Below are positions 8,411 through 16,095 of a stretch of DNA of 64,000 nucleotides, one piece after another. Position 1 is the stretch's first letter. The number at the start of each line of letters is the position of its first letter. The notes beneath the pieces are model-generated. The model saw only the letters and a list, made by a program, of their open reading frames with translations. It ran no database searches and was not told the origin of the DNA. This DNA is from an uncultured Collinsella sp. (GTDB taxonomy: Bacteria; Actinomycetota; Coriobacteriia; Coriobacteriales; Coriobacteriaceae): contig CAUCKA010000001.1 of NCBI GenBank assembly GCA_958443265.1, forward strand, positions 186,001-250,000. The letters are read 5' to 3'. Both the position numbers and the translations under genes were made by a program.

Positions 8411-10462
8411 ATGCAGGAGGCATGGGAAGGCTTCAAGGAAGGCATCTGGACGGGAGAAGTTGACGTCCGAGACTTCATCCAGAAGAACTACACCCCCTAC
8501 GAGGGCGACGAGTCGTTCCTCGCCGGCCCAACCGAGCGTACCAAGGAGCTGTGGGGCGAGGTTCTCGACCTGCTGCTTAAGGAGCGCGAGCAGGGCGGTG
8601 TCCTCGATATGGACACCAAGACCGTTACGGGTATCGTGAGCCACCCCGCTGGCTACATCGATAACGCCCACCGCGAGAAGGAGACCATCGTCGGTCTCCA
8701 GACTGACAAGCCGCTCAAGCGCGCGCTGCACGTCAACGGTGGCATCCGCATCGCTTGCCAGGCTGCCAGCCAGCACGGCTATAAGGTCGACGAGAACGTT
8801 GTCGAGCGCTACACCTTCGAGCGCAAGACCCACAACGCTGGCGTCTTCGATGTTTACACCCCCGAGATGCGCGCCTGCCGCTCGGCCCACATCATCACCG
8901 GTCTGCCCGATGGCTATGGCCGCGGCCGCATCATCGGCGACTACCGTCGTGTTGCCCTGTACGGCGTCGACTACCTGATCAAGGACAAGGAGGCCCAGAA
9001 GGCTTCCACCCCGACGGTCATGACCGCCGACAACATCCGCGATCGTGAGGAGCTGCAGGAGCAGATCCGCGCCCTCGGCGAGCTCAAGATGATGGCCGAG
9101 ACCTATGGTTTCGACATTTCCAACCCTGCTACCAACACGCAGGAGGCCATCCAGTGGATGTACTTCGCCTACCTCGCTTCCGTCAAGGAGCAGAACGGCG
9201 CCGCTATGTCCATCGGCCGTACCTCCACGTTCATCGACATCTACGCTGAGCGCGACCTTGCCAACGGTACCTTCACCGAGGAGCAGATCCAGGAGTTCGT
9301 GGATCACTTCATCATGAAGCTCCGCATGGTCAAGTTTGCCCGTACCCCCGAGTACCAGGCCCTGTTTACCGGCGATCCGCAGTGGGTCACCGAGTCCATC
9401 GGCGGCATGGGTGTTGACGGCCGTACGCTCGTTACCAAGATGAGCTACCGCTACCTGCACACGCTCGAGAACATGGGCACCAGCCCCGAGCCCAACATGA
9501 CCGTTCTGTGGTCGACCCGTCTGCCCGAGAACTTCAAGAAGTTCTGCGCCAAGACTTCTGTCGCCAGCTCCTCGATTCAGTACGAGAACGACGACCTCAT
9601 GCGCGTCTACCACGGCGACGACTACGGCATTGCCTGCTGCGTGTCCTCCATGCGCATCGGCAAGGAGATGCAGTTCTTCGGCGCCCGCGCCAACCTGGCC
9701 AAGTGCCTGCTGTACGCACTCAACGGCGGTGTTGACGAGGTCTCCAAGAAGCAGGTCGGCCCCAAGTATCGCGCCGTCGAGGGCGATACGCTCGATTACG
9801 ACGACGTTGTGGCCAAGTACAACGACATGATGAAGTGGCTCGCTGGCGTGTACGTCAACTCGCTGAACATCATCCACTACATGCACGACAAGTATTGCTA
9901 CGAGCGCATCCAGATGGCTCTGCACGACAAGCACGTGCACCGCTGGTTCGCTACGGGCATTGCTGGCCTTTCCGTCGTGGCTGACTCCCTGTCCGCCATC
10001 AAGTACGCCAAGGTCCACCCCGTCCGCGACGAGAACGGCATCATTGTCGACTTCGAGACCGAGGGCGAGTTCCCCAAGTACGGTAACGACGACGACCGCG
10101 TCGACCAGATCGCTCACGACGTTGTGCACCAGTTCATGGAGTACATCCGCATGAACGACACCTACCGCAACTCCGTGCCCACGACCTCGGTTCTGACCAT
10201 CACCTCCAACGTCGTGTACGGCAAGAAGACCGGTTCTACGCCTGATGGCCGCAAGGCTGGCCAGCCCTTCGCCCCGGGTGCTAACCCCATGCACAAGCGC
10301 GATAGCCACGGCGCCATCGCTTCGCTGTCTTCGGTTTCCAAGCTCCCGTTCCGCGATGCTCAGGACGGCATCTCCAACACCTTCTCCATCATCCCGGGTG
10401 CGCTCGGCAAGGAGGACCAGGTGTTCTTTGGCGATATCGACCTTGATCAGCTGGGCGAGTAA
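8411..10462 (+). CDS. pflB: Pyruvate formate-lyase main subunit lacking the glycyl-radical domain
   Basis: 683 residues that align from memory with E. coli PflB from AWEGF and VRDFIQKNYTPYEGDESFLAG through to the GALGKEDQ segment, where the protein stops. The adjacent catalytic cysteines are Cys409-Cys410 in IACCVSSM. The ~60-residue C-terminal segment that carries the radical glycine in normal PFL (about 760 residues) is missing here and is encoded by the next gene, 85 bases downstream. The enzyme converts pyruvate and CoA to acetyl-CoA and formate. The two reading frames are both clean, so this is a genuine split rather than a sequencing frameshift. Activity should need the downstream protein plus PflA. 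Confidence 0.95.
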   Translation: MQEAWEGFKEGIWTGEVDVRDFIQKNYTPYEGDESFLAGPTERTKELWGEVLDLLLKEREQGGVLDMDTKTVTGIVSHPAGYIDNAHREKETIVGLQTDKPLKRALHVNGGIRIACQAASQHGYKVDENVVERYTFERKTHNAGVFDVYTPEMRACRSAHIITGLPDGYGRGRIIGDYRRVALYGVDYLIKDKEAQKASTPTVMTADNIRDREELQEQIRALGELKMMAETYGFDISNPATNTQEAIQWMYFAYLASVKEQNGAAMSIGRTSTFIDIYAERDLANGTFTEEQIQEFVDHFIMKLRMVKFARTPEYQALFTGDPQWVTESIGGMGVDGRTLVTKMSYRYLHTLENMGTSPEPNMTVLWSTRLPENFKKFCAKTSVASSSIQYENDDLMRVYHGDDYGIACCVSSMRIGKEMQFFGARANLAKCLLYALNGGVDEVSKKQVGPKYRAVEGDTLDYDDVVAKYNDMMKWLAGVYVNSLNIIHYMHDKYCYERIQMALHDKHVHRWFATGIAGLSVVADSLSAIKYAKVHPVRDENGIIVDFETEGEFPKYGNDDDRVDQIAHDVVHQFMEYIRMNDTYRNSVPTTSVLTITSNVVYGKKTGSTPDGRKAGQPFAPGANPMHKRDSHGAIASLSSVSKLPFRDAQDGISNTFSIIPGALGKEDQVFFGDIDLDQLGE

Positions 10463-10463
10463 C

Positions 10464-10488
10464 TATTGTTAGTGCTATACTAACAATA
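10464..10488 (+). promoter_or_regulatory. Ten-base-pair stem-loop right after the pflB stop
   Basis: TATTGTTAGT pairs perfectly with ACTAACAATA around the loop GCTAT, starting one base after the stop codon. No T run follows, so it is unlikely to be an intrinsic terminator; an mRNA-processing or stability element, or a protein-binding dyad, is possible. Confidence 0.6.
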
Positions 10489-10504
10489 ACGATTACTGAT
10501 TAGC

Positions 10505-10524
10505 GCGCCGGTTTCGGCCGGCGC
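10505..10524 (+). promoter_or_regulatory. GC-rich stem-loop upstream of the glycyl-radical gene
   Basis: GCGCCGG pairs with CCGGCGC around TTTCGG. It ends 11 bases before the AAGGAG ribosome site of the next gene, leaving that site free. Confidence 0.55.
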
Positions 10525-10547
10525 CTATCGATCGAAGGAGACACATT

Positions 10548-10799
10548 ATGAAGGTTTCTGAAGTTTCCGAGACTCAGGCCGATAACCTGGTCCACATGCT
10601 CGACGCTTACGCCGAGAAGGGTGGCCACCACCTGAACATCAACGTCTTCAACCGTGAGACGTTGCTCGATGCTCAGGCTCACCCCGAGAAGTACCCGCAG
10701 CTGACCATCCGCGTTTCCGGCTATGCCGTGAACTTCCACACGCTCACCAAGGAGCAGCAGGACGAGGTCATTTCGCGTACCTTCCACAACAAGTTCTAA
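10548..10799 (+). CDS. grcA: Stand-alone glycyl-radical domain of pyruvate formate-lyase
   Basis: 83 residues. HLNINVFNRETLLDAQAHPE, YPQLTIRVSGYAV and LTKEQQDEVISRTF match the last ~60 residues of PflB; the radical site is Gly58 in RVSGYAV. It resembles E. coli GrcA (YfiD), a spare part that rescues oxygen-cleaved PFL. Here the adjacent pflB ends before this domain, so the small protein appears to be an obligatory second subunit. AAGGAG seven bases before the ATG is a strong ribosome site, consistent with high expression. The N-terminal ~13 residues have no PFL counterpart and may help docking. Confidence 0.93.
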   Translation: MKVSEVSETQADNLVHMLDAYAEKGGHHLNINVFNRETLLDAQAHPEKYPQLTIRVSGYAVNFHTLTKEQQDEVISRTFHNKF

Positions 10800-10821
10800 A
10801 GGGGTTTAACTCCCGCAGGAT

Positions 10822-10952
10822 CGCCGGGGCTGTTTGGGCTACCTCCCAAAACGTCCTCGGACATGCAAGAAGCCCTCGCTGCGCACTTCGTGCGGCGAGG
10901 GCTTCTTGCGTCCTGCGGAATATTTTGGGAGGTAGCCCAAACAGTCCCGGCG
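10822..10952 (+). repeat. Nested-stem 3' element, copy 1 (after the glycyl-radical gene)
   Basis: The outer arms 10822-10851 and 10923-10952 are 30 bases long with a single wobble. Inside lie the fixed strand GTCCTC (10853-10858), a four-base helix GGAC/GTCC, the bases AT, and a 15-bp inner helix (10865-10879 with 10895-10909). The loop is capped by GCAC-TTC-GTGC, and the fixed strand TGCGGAAT lies on the return side. Copies 2 and 3 are at 20319-20448 and 14863-14989. No T run follows. Confidence 0.8.
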
Positions 10953-11231
10953 GGGTCCTGTGTAGTCACCCTTTAGGCGGAACTCTCCTAATGGGTTGAG
11001 CGTTCTGGATTCTTGCTTGCTACCGTTTATCGCGTATAGCTACCGTTTGCGGAATAAGTAACACTCCTTAATAAACCGTGTAGAATCTCAGATAAGCACG
11101 GAGTTTTCCAGGGAGACGCTGTCCTTTGTTGTGTGCAAGGGGCGGCGTCTCTTTGGCGCTTGGAGGCCGTTCTGCAGCAGGACGGCGGACGTGCGTCACA
11201 TATTCAAAAGCCAACGTCGAGATGGGTTGTG
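10953..11231 (+). other. Intergenic leader before degV
   Basis: No gene seen. The motif GCTACCGTTT occurs twice (near 11020 and 11040). TAGAAT near 11091 could be a -10 box. Two stems follow: GAGACGC/GCGTCTC (11113-11151) and GCCGTTCT/AGGACGGC (near 11166-11184). No known riboswitch recognised. Confidence 0.3.
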
Positions 11232-12092
11232 ATGATAATGGGCAAGTACGTAATCGTGGTTGAGTCTGGTTCGGATGTGACGCCGGAGCTCTGCGAGCGC
11301 TATGGCATCGTGCGCGTGCCCATGCATGTCACGATTGGTGACGAGACCGTCGAAGACGGATCGATCGACCCGCTTGAGATTTACTCGCGCTGCAACGAGT
11401 TTGGCGTGATGCCCAAGACCAGCGGTTGCTCGCCGGCGGATTTTGCGCATGTGTACGACCGCATTCACGCCGAGCAGCCCGACGCGACCATTTTGCATCT
11501 TGCGTATTCCGAGGTTACGACCTGCTCGCATCAGTCGTCGAAGATTGCGGCAAAGGGCCGCGATTACGTCTTCTCCATGGATACGCGCTTTGTGTCGGTG
11601 GGCCAGTCGCTTGTCGCCGTTGAGACCGCCAAGTATATCGAAGCCCATCCGGATGCCACCGTCGACGAGATTTTCGCCTTTACCAATTCGGTGATGGACC
11701 GCGTGCTGCTGGGCTTTGTTCCTACGGACCTTGCCTTCCTTAAGGCGGGTGGTCGCTTGTCCAACGTCGCGTTTCTTGGCGCCCATCTGCTCAAGATTAA
11801 GCCCTGCATTGAGGTAACGGGTGGCAAATTCGTGGCGACCAAGAAGCTCCGCGGCTCTATGCTCAAATGCGCCCGTGCCTTTATTGACCACATGGTTGCC
11901 AAGGGCGATATTGATTACTCGCACATTGGCTTGGCGTATTCGGTGGGCCTTTCCCAGGAGCTGCGCGACGACATGGAAGTCTATGCGCACGACCTGGGCT
12001 TTGAGGACGTTACCTGGACGCAGGTTGGCGGCGTCATCTCGAGCCATTGCGGCCCGACCGCCTTCGGCGCGGTGCTCACGCTTAAGGCGTAA
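11232..12092 (+). CDS. DegV-family fatty-acid-binding protein
   Basis: 286 residues from ATG 11232 (a second ATG at 11238 is equally possible; the ribosome site is weak). DegV marks are the opening YVIVVESGSDVTPEL, SGCSPADFAHVYDRI, the central LGFVPTDLAFLKAGGRLSNVAFLGAHLLKIKPCIEV and the C-terminal THCGPTAFG-like GVISSHCGPTAFG. Family members (FakB type) bind a fatty acid and present it to FakA kinase; no fakA is in the window. It sits between the two PFL subunit genes and the activase gene on the same strand, which may mean co-transcription rather than shared function. Confidence 0.88.
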   Translation: MIMGKYVIVVESGSDVTPELCERYGIVRVPMHVTIGDETVEDGSIDPLEIYSRCNEFGVMPKTSGCSPADFAHVYDRIHAEQPDATILHLAYSEVTTCSHQSSKIAAKGRDYVFSMDTRFVSVGQSLVAVETAKYIEAHPDATVDEIFAFTNSVMDRVLLGFVPTDLAFLKAGGRLSNVAFLGAHLLKIKPCIEVTGGKFVATKKLRGSMLKCARAFIDHMVAKGDIDYSHIGLAYSVGLSQELRDDMEVYAHDLGFEDVTWTQVGGVISSHCGPTAFGAVLTLKA

Positions 12093-12267
12093 AGGCCGCA
12101 GGCGAGCGTTCTCCAGCCTGACATCTCGACGTAGCCCCCCAGCCATGGTGATGGGGGATAGATTAAAACGTGCCGTTCTAGTCCGAGACGTTTAAACGCA
12201 AACGCATGGGCTAGAATGGCTCTGGCATTTTAATTGGTTGCATCCAAGGAGAGGCAAGGTAGCGCGA

Positions 12268-13086
12268 ATGGCAGAAATGACGCTTGAGGGTGTGGACGCT
12301 CGTCCCGAGGACTCTGCGTATGCCCTGGGTCGCGTGCATTCGATCGAGACGATGGGAACGGTCGACGGACCCGGCATCCGCTTTGTGGTGTTTGTTCAGG
12401 GCTGTCCCATGCGCTGCGCGTATTGCCACAATCCCGATACCTGGTCTGTTAACGGCGGCACGATGGTGACCGTCGAGCATCTCATGGACGAGTTCCAGAG
12501 CAACCATGAGTTCTACCGTAGTGGCGGCATTACCGTTTCGGGTGGCGAACCGCTCCTGCAGCCCGAGTTTTTGGCCGACCTGTTCCGTGCAATGCACAAC
12601 AATCCCGATGGCCGTGTGCATACCTGCCTAGATAGCTGTGGCTATGCATTTGATCCCAAGCATCCGGAGAAGTTCGATGCTGTTCTCAACGAGACCGATA
12701 TGGTGCTGCTCGACATCAAGCATGCCGATCCGGTTGAGCATAAAAAGCTGACCGGTTGCGATCCTGCGCGCATCCTGGCGTTTGGCGATGAGCTTGCCCA
12801 TCGCAAGATTAAGGTTGTTATTCGCCATGTGGTGGTGCCGGGTATCACCGACACGGCGGAGGAATGCGAGAAGCTCGGTCGCCTGATCGCTCCATGGCAC
12901 AACGTGGTGGGCCTGGAAATGCTGCCGTATCACACGATGGGTGTCGTCAAGTACGAGCAACTGGGTATTCCCTATAAGCTCGAGGGCGTGCCCCAGATGG
13001 ATACCGCGCGCATGCCCGAGCTGCGCAACGCCGTCATGGCCGGCATGAAAAAGCGCCGTGCGGAGCTCAGGTCGGCCATCGGCTAA
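12268..13086 (+). CDS. pflA: Pyruvate formate-lyase activating enzyme
   Basis: 272 residues, radical SAM enzyme. The cluster motif CPMRCAYC has Cys46, Cys50 and Cys53; GTVDGPGIRFVVFVQGC before it and TVSGGEPLLQPEF after it are typical of PflA. It uses reductive cleavage of S-adenosylmethionine to place a radical on the PFL glycine, here Gly58 of the separate small subunit. ATG 12268 is chosen because the longer frame starts at TTG inside the ribosome-site region. A TAGAAT at 12212-12217 may be a promoter -10 box, so pflA could be transcribed on its own. Confidence 0.94.
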   Translation: MAEMTLEGVDARPEDSAYALGRVHSIETMGTVDGPGIRFVVFVQGCPMRCAYCHNPDTWSVNGGTMVTVEHLMDEFQSNHEFYRSGGITVSGGEPLLQPEFLADLFRAMHNNPDGRVHTCLDSCGYAFDPKHPEKFDAVLNETDMVLLDIKHADPVEHKKLTGCDPARILAFGDELAHRKIKVVIRHVVVPGITDTAEECEKLGRLIAPWHNVVGLEMLPYHTMGVVKYEQLGIPYKLEGVPQMDTARMPELRNAVMAGMKKRRAELRSAIG

Positions 13087-13099
13087 CAAGCCCGTCCCA

Positions 13100-13306
13100 A
13101 ATTGACTACCCTTTAAGATGCGCAACAAGGCGGGCTGGATTAGCGAGGATGGTTACTATTCGACATGCGATGCGGGCCTTATCGACATCGATGGCCGTAC
13201 CTATGTCATGAGCGTCATGACATCGATGCCGTGGAGCGACCGCTCGAGCGAGGTTACGGCCGCGATTGCAAAGGCTCTGTTTGATACGCGAGCTGCACTG
13301 GCTTAG
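13100..13306 (+). pseudogene. C-terminal remnant of a class A beta-lactamase-like serine hydrolase
   Basis: About 65 residues are readable without a ribosome site. KAGWISEDGYYSTCDAGLIDIDGRTYVMSVMTS resembles the strand carrying the KTG-like triad and the C-terminal strand of penicillin-binding/class A serine hydrolases. An in-frame stop lies just upstream at about 13103-13106 and no earlier part of such a gene precedes it, since pflA ends at 13086. I read it as a decayed gene tail, but an unusual short protein cannot be excluded. Confidence 0.5.
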
Positions 13307-13384
13307 CGTGTTCGTTTGGCGAGGTCAAACAAAATGCTGGTACCATACCGTGGTTGAGAATTTCGTATAGGTTTGGGGAATGGT

Positions 13385-14125
13385 ATGGCTACCATCGCGA
13401 TTATCGGTGCGCTCGAAAAAGAGATCATGCAGATTAAGGAAGAGCTGAGCGACGTTTGCGAGGCGCGGGAGGCAGGCTTGACCGTTGTGAGCGGTGAGCT
13501 CGACGGTCTGACAGTTGTCGCCACAACGGCGGGCATGGGCACGGTGAACGCCGCCGCTGCAACACAGCACCTCATTAGCAAGTATGCTCCGCAGGCTGTT
13601 GTGTTTTCGGGCATTGCGGGCGGTTTGAACCCCAAGCTCCATATCGACGACGTGGTCATTGGCAAACGCCTACGCTATCTGGATACCGATACCGCGCTTA
13701 TCGCCGAGTCCGCACCGGGGCTCGAGGAGTTTGGCTCGACACCCGCGCTGGTCGATATTGCCGTCGACGTGCTTGCTGAGCGTGGGTTTGTTGATGCTTC
13801 GACAAATGCAGCCGCTTCGAACGAGGGAGCCAAACAATTCCTGGTCGGCACGATTGCCACGGGTAACCGCTTTGTGACGGGCACCGCCATGCGCAACGAC
13901 GCTATCGAGGCGACGCATGCCGATTGTGTCGGCATGGAGGGCGCGGCAATTGCCCATGTCGCAACCAAAAATGGTGTCGATTGCCTGGTGTTGCGCGCTA
14001 TCAGCGATAATTGTGACGAGGCGTACGATGCAATTTGCGACCGAGAGTTCGATCTGTTCGAGTACGCGCGTGTCGCAAGTGACATCACGCTCGATATCGT
14101 CCGCCGCATTGCTGCTGCGCAATAG
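13385..14125 (+). CDS. mtnN: 5'-methylthioadenosine/S-adenosylhomocysteine nucleosidase
   Basis: 246 residues. MATIAIIGALEKEI, TTAGMGTVNAAAATQHLI, VVFSGIAGGLNP, the VGMEGAAIAHVA segment and LVLRAISDNCDE (catalytic Asp in SD) fit MtnN. It hydrolyses MTA and SAH to adenine and the thio-sugar, recycling products of SAM chemistry, including the 5'-deoxyadenosine family made by radical SAM enzymes such as the nearby PflA. ATG 13385 with GGGGA upstream is preferred to the TTG four codons earlier. Confidence 0.93.
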   Translation: MATIAIIGALEKEIMQIKEELSDVCEAREAGLTVVSGELDGLTVVATTAGMGTVNAAAATQHLISKYAPQAVVFSGIAGGLNPKLHIDDVVIGKRLRYLDTDTALIAESAPGLEEFGSTPALVDIAVDVLAERGFVDASTNAAASNEGAKQFLVGTIATGNRFVTGTAMRNDAIEATHADCVGMEGAAIAHVATKNGVDCLVLRAISDNCDEAYDAICDREFDLFEYARVASDITLDIVRRIAAAQ

Positions 14126-14163
14126 CGCGCTCTTTTGTAAGAACCTACGACCAAGGAGTGTCC

Positions 14164-14754
14164 ATGGCCGATTCCATTAACTACCAGCTTGCCAAGTTCG
14201 TCGCCAGCTACGGCAAGGTTTCGCAGATTCCCGAGTCCACCTGCCCCGAGGTGAGCTTTGTCGGCCGCTCCAACGTGGGCAAGTCGTCGATTATGAACAA
14301 GCTCTTTGGCCGCAAGAACCTGGTCAAGGTTTCCAGTACGCCGGGCAAGACGAGCAACATCAACTTCTTTGAGGCCGACGACGTGCATTTCGTGGACCTG
14401 CCGGGTTACGGTTTCGCCCGTCGCTCCAAGGCCGAGCGCGACCGCTGGGCCGAGCTTATTGGCGACTTCTTTGACTCCGAGCGCAGCTTTAACCTGGTCG
14501 TATCGCTGGTTGACATTCGTCACGACCCCAGCAAGCTCGATCATGACATGATCGACTACCTGCAGGGCAACGAGTTCAACTTTATCGTCTGCCTCACCAA
14601 AGCCGACAAGCTCAGCCGCACCCAGCAGGCCCGCCAGGCGGCAGCCATCAAAAAGCAGCTCAACGTCCCGGCCGAAAACGTAATCATCACAAGCTCCCAA
14701 ACCGGTGTGGGCATCGACGAGCTCAAGCGCCGCATTGCCGAGGCGTGCCTCTAA
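14164..14754 (+). CDS. engB: Ribosome-biogenesis GTP-binding protein EngB/YsxC
   Basis: 196 residues. G1 motif GRSNVGKSS at 34-42, G2 region TPGKTSNINFF, G3 DLPGYGFA, G4 TKAD and a G5-like SSQTG give a complete GTPase. EngB acts in assembly of the large ribosomal subunit. AAGGAG at 14153-14158 fits ATG 14164 better than the GTG inside the ribosome site. It ends 80 bases before the outermost arm of the nested-stem element that belongs to the convergent thrB. Confidence 0.95.
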   Translation: MADSINYQLAKFVASYGKVSQIPESTCPEVSFVGRSNVGKSSIMNKLFGRKNLVKVSSTPGKTSNINFFEADDVHFVDLPGYGFARRSKAERDRWAELIGDFFDSERSFNLVVSLVDIRHDPSKLDHDMIDYLQGNEFNFIVCLTKADKLSRTQQARQAAAIKKQLNVPAENVIITSSQTGVGIDELKRRIAEACL

Positions 14755-14833
14755 TAAGTGCTTCAGTCTAGCAAGAGCCCCTACCAATAAAAAGCCAAAC
14801 TATCAGCCCGGCGCCCCTTCAAAGCGTGGGTCC

Positions 14834-15018
14834 CTGTAGACATCCTCAGCAAGGTAGGCGCAGGGACGGTCGGGATGTTCCCTCAAAATCATTCCGCAGC
14901 GCGAAGGCCCCTTGTCCGTCGCTCCGTAGGAGCAGGACAAGGGGCCTCCATGCGCGAGGACGATTTTGAGGGAACATCCCGACCGTCCCGGACAGGTATA
15001 TGAGGAGGATGTCTACAG
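14834..15018 (-). repeat. Nested-stem 3' element, copy 3, with extra outer stem over the thrB stop codon
   Basis: Read on the minus strand (sense to thrB): outer 28-bp perfect helix (14962-14989 with 14863-14890), fixed GTCCTC, four-base helix GCGC/GCGC, AT, inner helix (14935-14947 with 14905-14917, extendable by wobble pairs), cap GGAGC-TAC-GCTCC and fixed TGCGGAAT. A further 14-bp helix, 15005-15018 with 14834-14847, encloses everything and includes the thrB stop codon (15013-15015). Confidence 0.8.
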
Positions 15019-15894
15019 GTACTCGATTTGAGCGCCTTCCGTGTCGCACGTCAGAATATGCGTATCGCACTTGGGGAACTGCTCGCGCAGCTTGACCTGC
15101 AGGAACTTCGCCACGATGGTATCGTCGGTTACGGCCATGAGGGTCGAGCCGGAGCCACTGATCCAGATGGTCTTGGCGCCGCCGTTAAGGCAGGTGTCGC
15201 GCACAGCGTTGTAGTCGGGAATCAGACGGCGACGATAGGGTTCCTGGATACGGTCGTCATTGGCGGCGGCAATCAGGTCCAGATCGCCGGTCTCGAGACC
15301 GCGCGTCATGCCGGCGATGCGGCCCATCTGCCATACGGCGGTGGAGAGTGGAATCTCCTGCGGCACAACCTTGCGCGCCTCGCTCGTATGCACCTCGTAG
15401 GGCGGAATCACGGTAATAAAACGCAAGCGATCGCTCACCTCGTAGCGCAGGCACTGGGGGAGCGAATCAGTCGGCGTAAAGGAGCAAACGGCACCGCCCA
15501 GGATGGCAGGGGCGACGTTATCGGGATGGCCCTCGACCTCGGTGGCAATGCGGACGAGCTCGGCACGGTCGACGGTGTGGCCCGTCAGCGCGGCGGCCGC
15601 CATGATGCCAGCGACGACGCAGGTGGAGCTGGAGCCCAGGCCGCGAGCGACGGGTACATCGGTCTGGATGTCGATGGCAACGGGGAAGGCCTGCTCGCCC
15701 CAGGCGGCCAGAGCATCGACAAAGCTCACATAGACCAGGTTGTTCTCGTTTTGGAACTCCTCGGGGCAGCCCGTGATGGTGAGCTTGTCGGTACGCTCGA
15801 AGGTGAAGTGCGAGTAGAGGCTGACGGCCATGCCGAGGGTGTCGTAGCCGATGCCTAGGTTGGCGCTGGTTGCTGGGACGGTGATTTTGATCAT
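15013..15894 (-). CDS. thrB: Homoserine kinase
   Basis: 293 residues of the GHMP kinase family. MIKITVPATSANLGIGYDTLGMA at the N-terminus is the homoserine-binding motif; ARGLGSSS near residues 84-92 is the ATP-binding glycine loop; WISGSGSTLMAV is the C-terminal GHMP motif. It phosphorylates homoserine for threonine synthase. Start ATG 15894 carries a very strong AGGAGGA site; 24 extra upstream codons in the open frame are not protein-like. It lies downstream of thrC on the same strand, separated by a terminator and a palindrome, so it may have its own promoter. Confidence 0.95.
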   Translation of the reverse strand: MIKITVPATSANLGIGYDTLGMAVSLYSHFTFERTDKLTITGCPEEFQNENNLVYVSFVDALAAWGEQAFPVAIDIQTDVPVARGLGSSSTCVVAGIMAAAALTGHTVDRAELVRIATEVEGHPDNVAPAILGGAVCSFTPTDSLPQCLRYEVSDRLRFITVIPPYEVHTSEARKVVPQEIPLSTAVWQMGRIAGMTRGLETGDLDLIAAANDDRIQEPYRRRLIPDYNAVRDTCLNGGAKTIWISGSGSTLMAVTDDTIVAKFLQVKLREQFPKCDTHILTCDTEGAQIEYL

Positions 15895-15908
15895 GTGGGT
15901 CCTCCTGG

Positions 15909-16020
15909 GCGGGTCTGGCCGTTTAGTTCGCTGCTCGGGCAGTCCTGGCTCGCTCGGAAAGCACATTAAGTGCTTTCCGGCTCGTGCGGAACTCGCGACG
16001 AACTAAACGGCCAGACCCGC
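15909..16020. repeat. Large palindrome between thrC and thrB
   Basis: Perfect 22-base outer arms (15909-15930 with 15999-16020) enclose a second perfect hairpin CGGAAAGCAC/GTGCTTTCCG (15955-15964 with 15970-15979, ATTA-type loop). The overall two-tier plan resembles the nested-stem family but the fixed internal strands do not match convincingly, so I keep it separate. Confidence 0.7.
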
Positions 16021-16063
16021 TCGCATGCTCGTCATCATCCCGAAAGCTTAATAAAAAGAAGGT

Positions 16064-16083
16064 GCGCCGGCTTTCGCCGGCGC
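16064..16083 (-). terminator. Intrinsic terminator of thrC
   Basis: GCGCCGGC and GCCGGCGC form a perfect 8-bp stem with a four-base loop; the minus-strand continuation ACCTTCTTTTT supplies the T run. Confidence 0.85.
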
Positions 16084-16095
16084 TTAATAAGGGGT

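Noticed and set aside
8351..10309. A 652-codon open frame antisense to pflB
   Set aside because: It is a codon-bias shadow of pflB; the composition is unnaturally Val/Asp/Gly/His-rich and there is no ribosome site.
10462..10548. Frameshift or sequencing error splitting a normal pflB
   Set aside because: The two coding parts are separated by 85 bases containing a stop codon, two stem-loops, a good ribosome site and a new ATG with ~13 extra codons. A single-base error would not produce this.
16064..16083. Threonine or lysine riboswitch or leader-peptide attenuator in the thr/lys block
   Set aside because: The gaps before thrC and lysC total only 104 bases and hold no run of Thr or Lys codons and no lysine-riboswitch core; the hairpin here is a plain terminator.
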